Source: Symbiodinium natans
Lineage: Eukaryota > Sar > Dinophyceae > Suessiales > Symbiodiniaceae
NCBI GenBank assembly: GCA_905221605.1
Contig: CAJNDS010002732.1
Span: 89,001-153,000 of the forward strand
Length of the DNA stretch: 64,000 nt
Direction: 5' to 3'
Below are positions 62,922 to 64,000 of the stretch, piece after piece. Position 1 is the first letter of the stretch, and each line of letters begins with the position of its first letter. Below the pieces are notes generated by a model. The model made no database searches. It saw only the letters and a program-made list of their open reading frames with translations, and had not been told where the DNA came from. The position numbers and the translations under genes were made by a program.

Positions 62922-62929
62922 AAGCATCG

Positions 62930-63297
62930 GTATCGTCAGCTGTGGTCCCTTCTTGGGTCCATTATGAGAACACGGCCCCTCAGAAAGGGATCATGGTTAA
63001 GTTGAGTTCCCACGTGACTGCTTCTGCAGGCTGCTGGTATCTGGGGCATCGTGGAAGAGATCAAAGCAGACAGCGCCACACAGAACGGGGCCACTTGGTG
63101 CAGTCACGTCCTTCTTCAACCCCATAGCTGACGGCCACGTGCCCATCCTTATCTCAGGCAGGGAGCGCTTCGAACAGCTCCTCTCTGCTGGAGCAAGCGG
63201 CCTCCATTTCAGGCAGCTCAGCGGAACACCTTGTGGCTGTTACGCACGAAGCACGAGAGTCACGTCACGTGTTGAGCATGTCAAGCTGCACTGTTAG
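62930..63297 (+). CDS. plus-strand exons, unknown
   Basis: Open pieces: SWVHYENTAPQKGIMVKLSS (62950-63010); AGIWGIVEEIKADSATQNGA, TWCSHV (after CTGCAG, from 63030); and in another frame GPLGAVTSFFNPIADGHVPI, LISGRERFEQLLSAGASGLH, FRQLSGTPC to a TAG at 63295-63297. The last is the longest and most convincing. Splice sites between them are not settled; likely a single gene. Confidence 0.4.
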
Positions 63298-63679
63298 GGG
63301 ACGTGATGGGCCTGATCTCCAACTTTGTCGCTTCCTCAAGTTGGCGTGGCCATTTAGAGCTTTGTTCGGTTTCGCAGTCTGCTGGTGCGTGCCGTCCATT
63401 CACTGCAACGTGTCTCTTACAGGCTTCTGCGGGCAAGCTGTGCAGCCCTGCGGCACGTGTGGGCACTATCTTCCTTTCAGAGCCACTGTGTTTCCATTAC
63501 TTTCTGCAATTGGTTGCTGTGCTCGTTGCTGCATCCTTGCCATTCAGTGACAAGCTATGCTAAGGATCCAGCACATGCACGCAACTGCCAGGGGATTCGA
63601 GACCAAGCGGGGCGGAGTGTTCCAACATTTTGGTTATATCACATTTTGCCTGATTCTGCTTCTCGGGCTTGTGGTAGTT

Positions 63680-64000
63680 AGCTTCGCGATGTTCCACGTC
63701 GGCTTTCTCAAATAGTCTGCAAAGCGGACGGGCGCAGCACAGATGAGAAACAACACGAAGCAAAGCCGAGAGATACAAGAAGACTTCAGCAGAGAGCAGA
63801 AAATGTCGTGGCATGTCTTCCATTCTGTGCGTGCATGCTGCACTGTGTGGAGTTTGCCAACTCTACCGTTGTCATCGTGGTTGTTCGTGCAGTGAGGAAG
63901 CGAATTTCTACTACCTCCACGGCCTCCTTTTTCCTTGCTTTGTTCCGGGTCGCTGTCTGGGTCCGGGCCTTCGAGGAATGTCAGCTCATCGTTCGTGCTC
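63680..64000 (+). CDS. frame open to the right edge, possible membrane protein start
   Basis: A frame with no stop from 63680 to the window end reads RDVPRRLSQIVCKADGRSTD, EKQHEAKPRDTRRLQQRAEN, NSTVVIVVVRAVRKRISTTS, TASFFLALFRVAVWVRAFEE. The last 45 residues contain two hydrophobic stretches. A minus-strand frame (EKADVEHREANYHKPEKQNQ) competes over 63560-63715. Low confidence. Confidence 0.3.

Overview
The window is nuclear DNA of a eukaryotic alga, most probably a dinoflagellate; I cannot name the species. Reasons: there are no bacterial operons or ribosome-binding sites; genes are split into short GC3-rich exons on both strands, with at least one candidate GC-AG intron; about thirty blocks of Arabidopsis-type telomere-like repeat (CCCTAAA/TTTAGGG) lie far from any chromosome end; LINE remains resemble those I know from dinoflagellate genomes; and microsatellites, poly-C/G runs and palindromes are abundant. 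Most six-frame reading is open by chance because the DNA is GC-rich. I therefore called exons only where protein-like composition, third-position GC bias, splice signals, phase agreement or homology support them, and gave modest confidence where strands compete.

Layout. 0-7.3 kb: many short plus-strand exons, including a Gly/Ser/Gln-rich first exon, a probable membrane protein and a Cys-rich exon. 7.85-8.79 kb: the best multi-exon model, whose introns are built from telomere-like repeat. 8.8-17 kb: further orphan exons on both strands. 18.4-20.8 kb: a Major Facilitator Superfamily transporter in about six exons. 24-28 kb: plus-strand genes; a fold-back hairpin begins inside the last stop codon. 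29.6-32.0 kb: the densest telomere-like repeats. 32.6-34.8 kb: a cyclic-nucleotide-binding-domain protein with a degenerate repeat tail, partly duplicated at 45.95-47.2 kb. 36.7-41.1 kb: LINE debris, two families of short palindromes and an AT-rich island with its own reading frame. 42.8-45.0 kb: an intronless TMTC-type O-mannosyltransferase with C-terminal TPRs. 48-54 kb: sparse, with fold-backs, a degenerate repeat field and one GCC2/GCC3-like Cys-rich exon. 54.9-59.4 kb: short genes on both strands among telomere-like blocks. 60.2-62.15 kb: a minisatellite and a very long GTA/TAC trinucleotide tract. 62.4-64 kb: more plus-strand exons.

No shared pathway is evident; the genes look unrelated. 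The most interesting signal is the link between telomere-like repeats and splicing. One intron (7989-8157) is almost entirely CCCTAAA repeat, and others begin with GTTTAGGG, so the repeat supplies the GT donor. Several exon-sized islands carry CCCTAAA on the left and TTTAGGG on the right, the polarity of a miniature chromosome.
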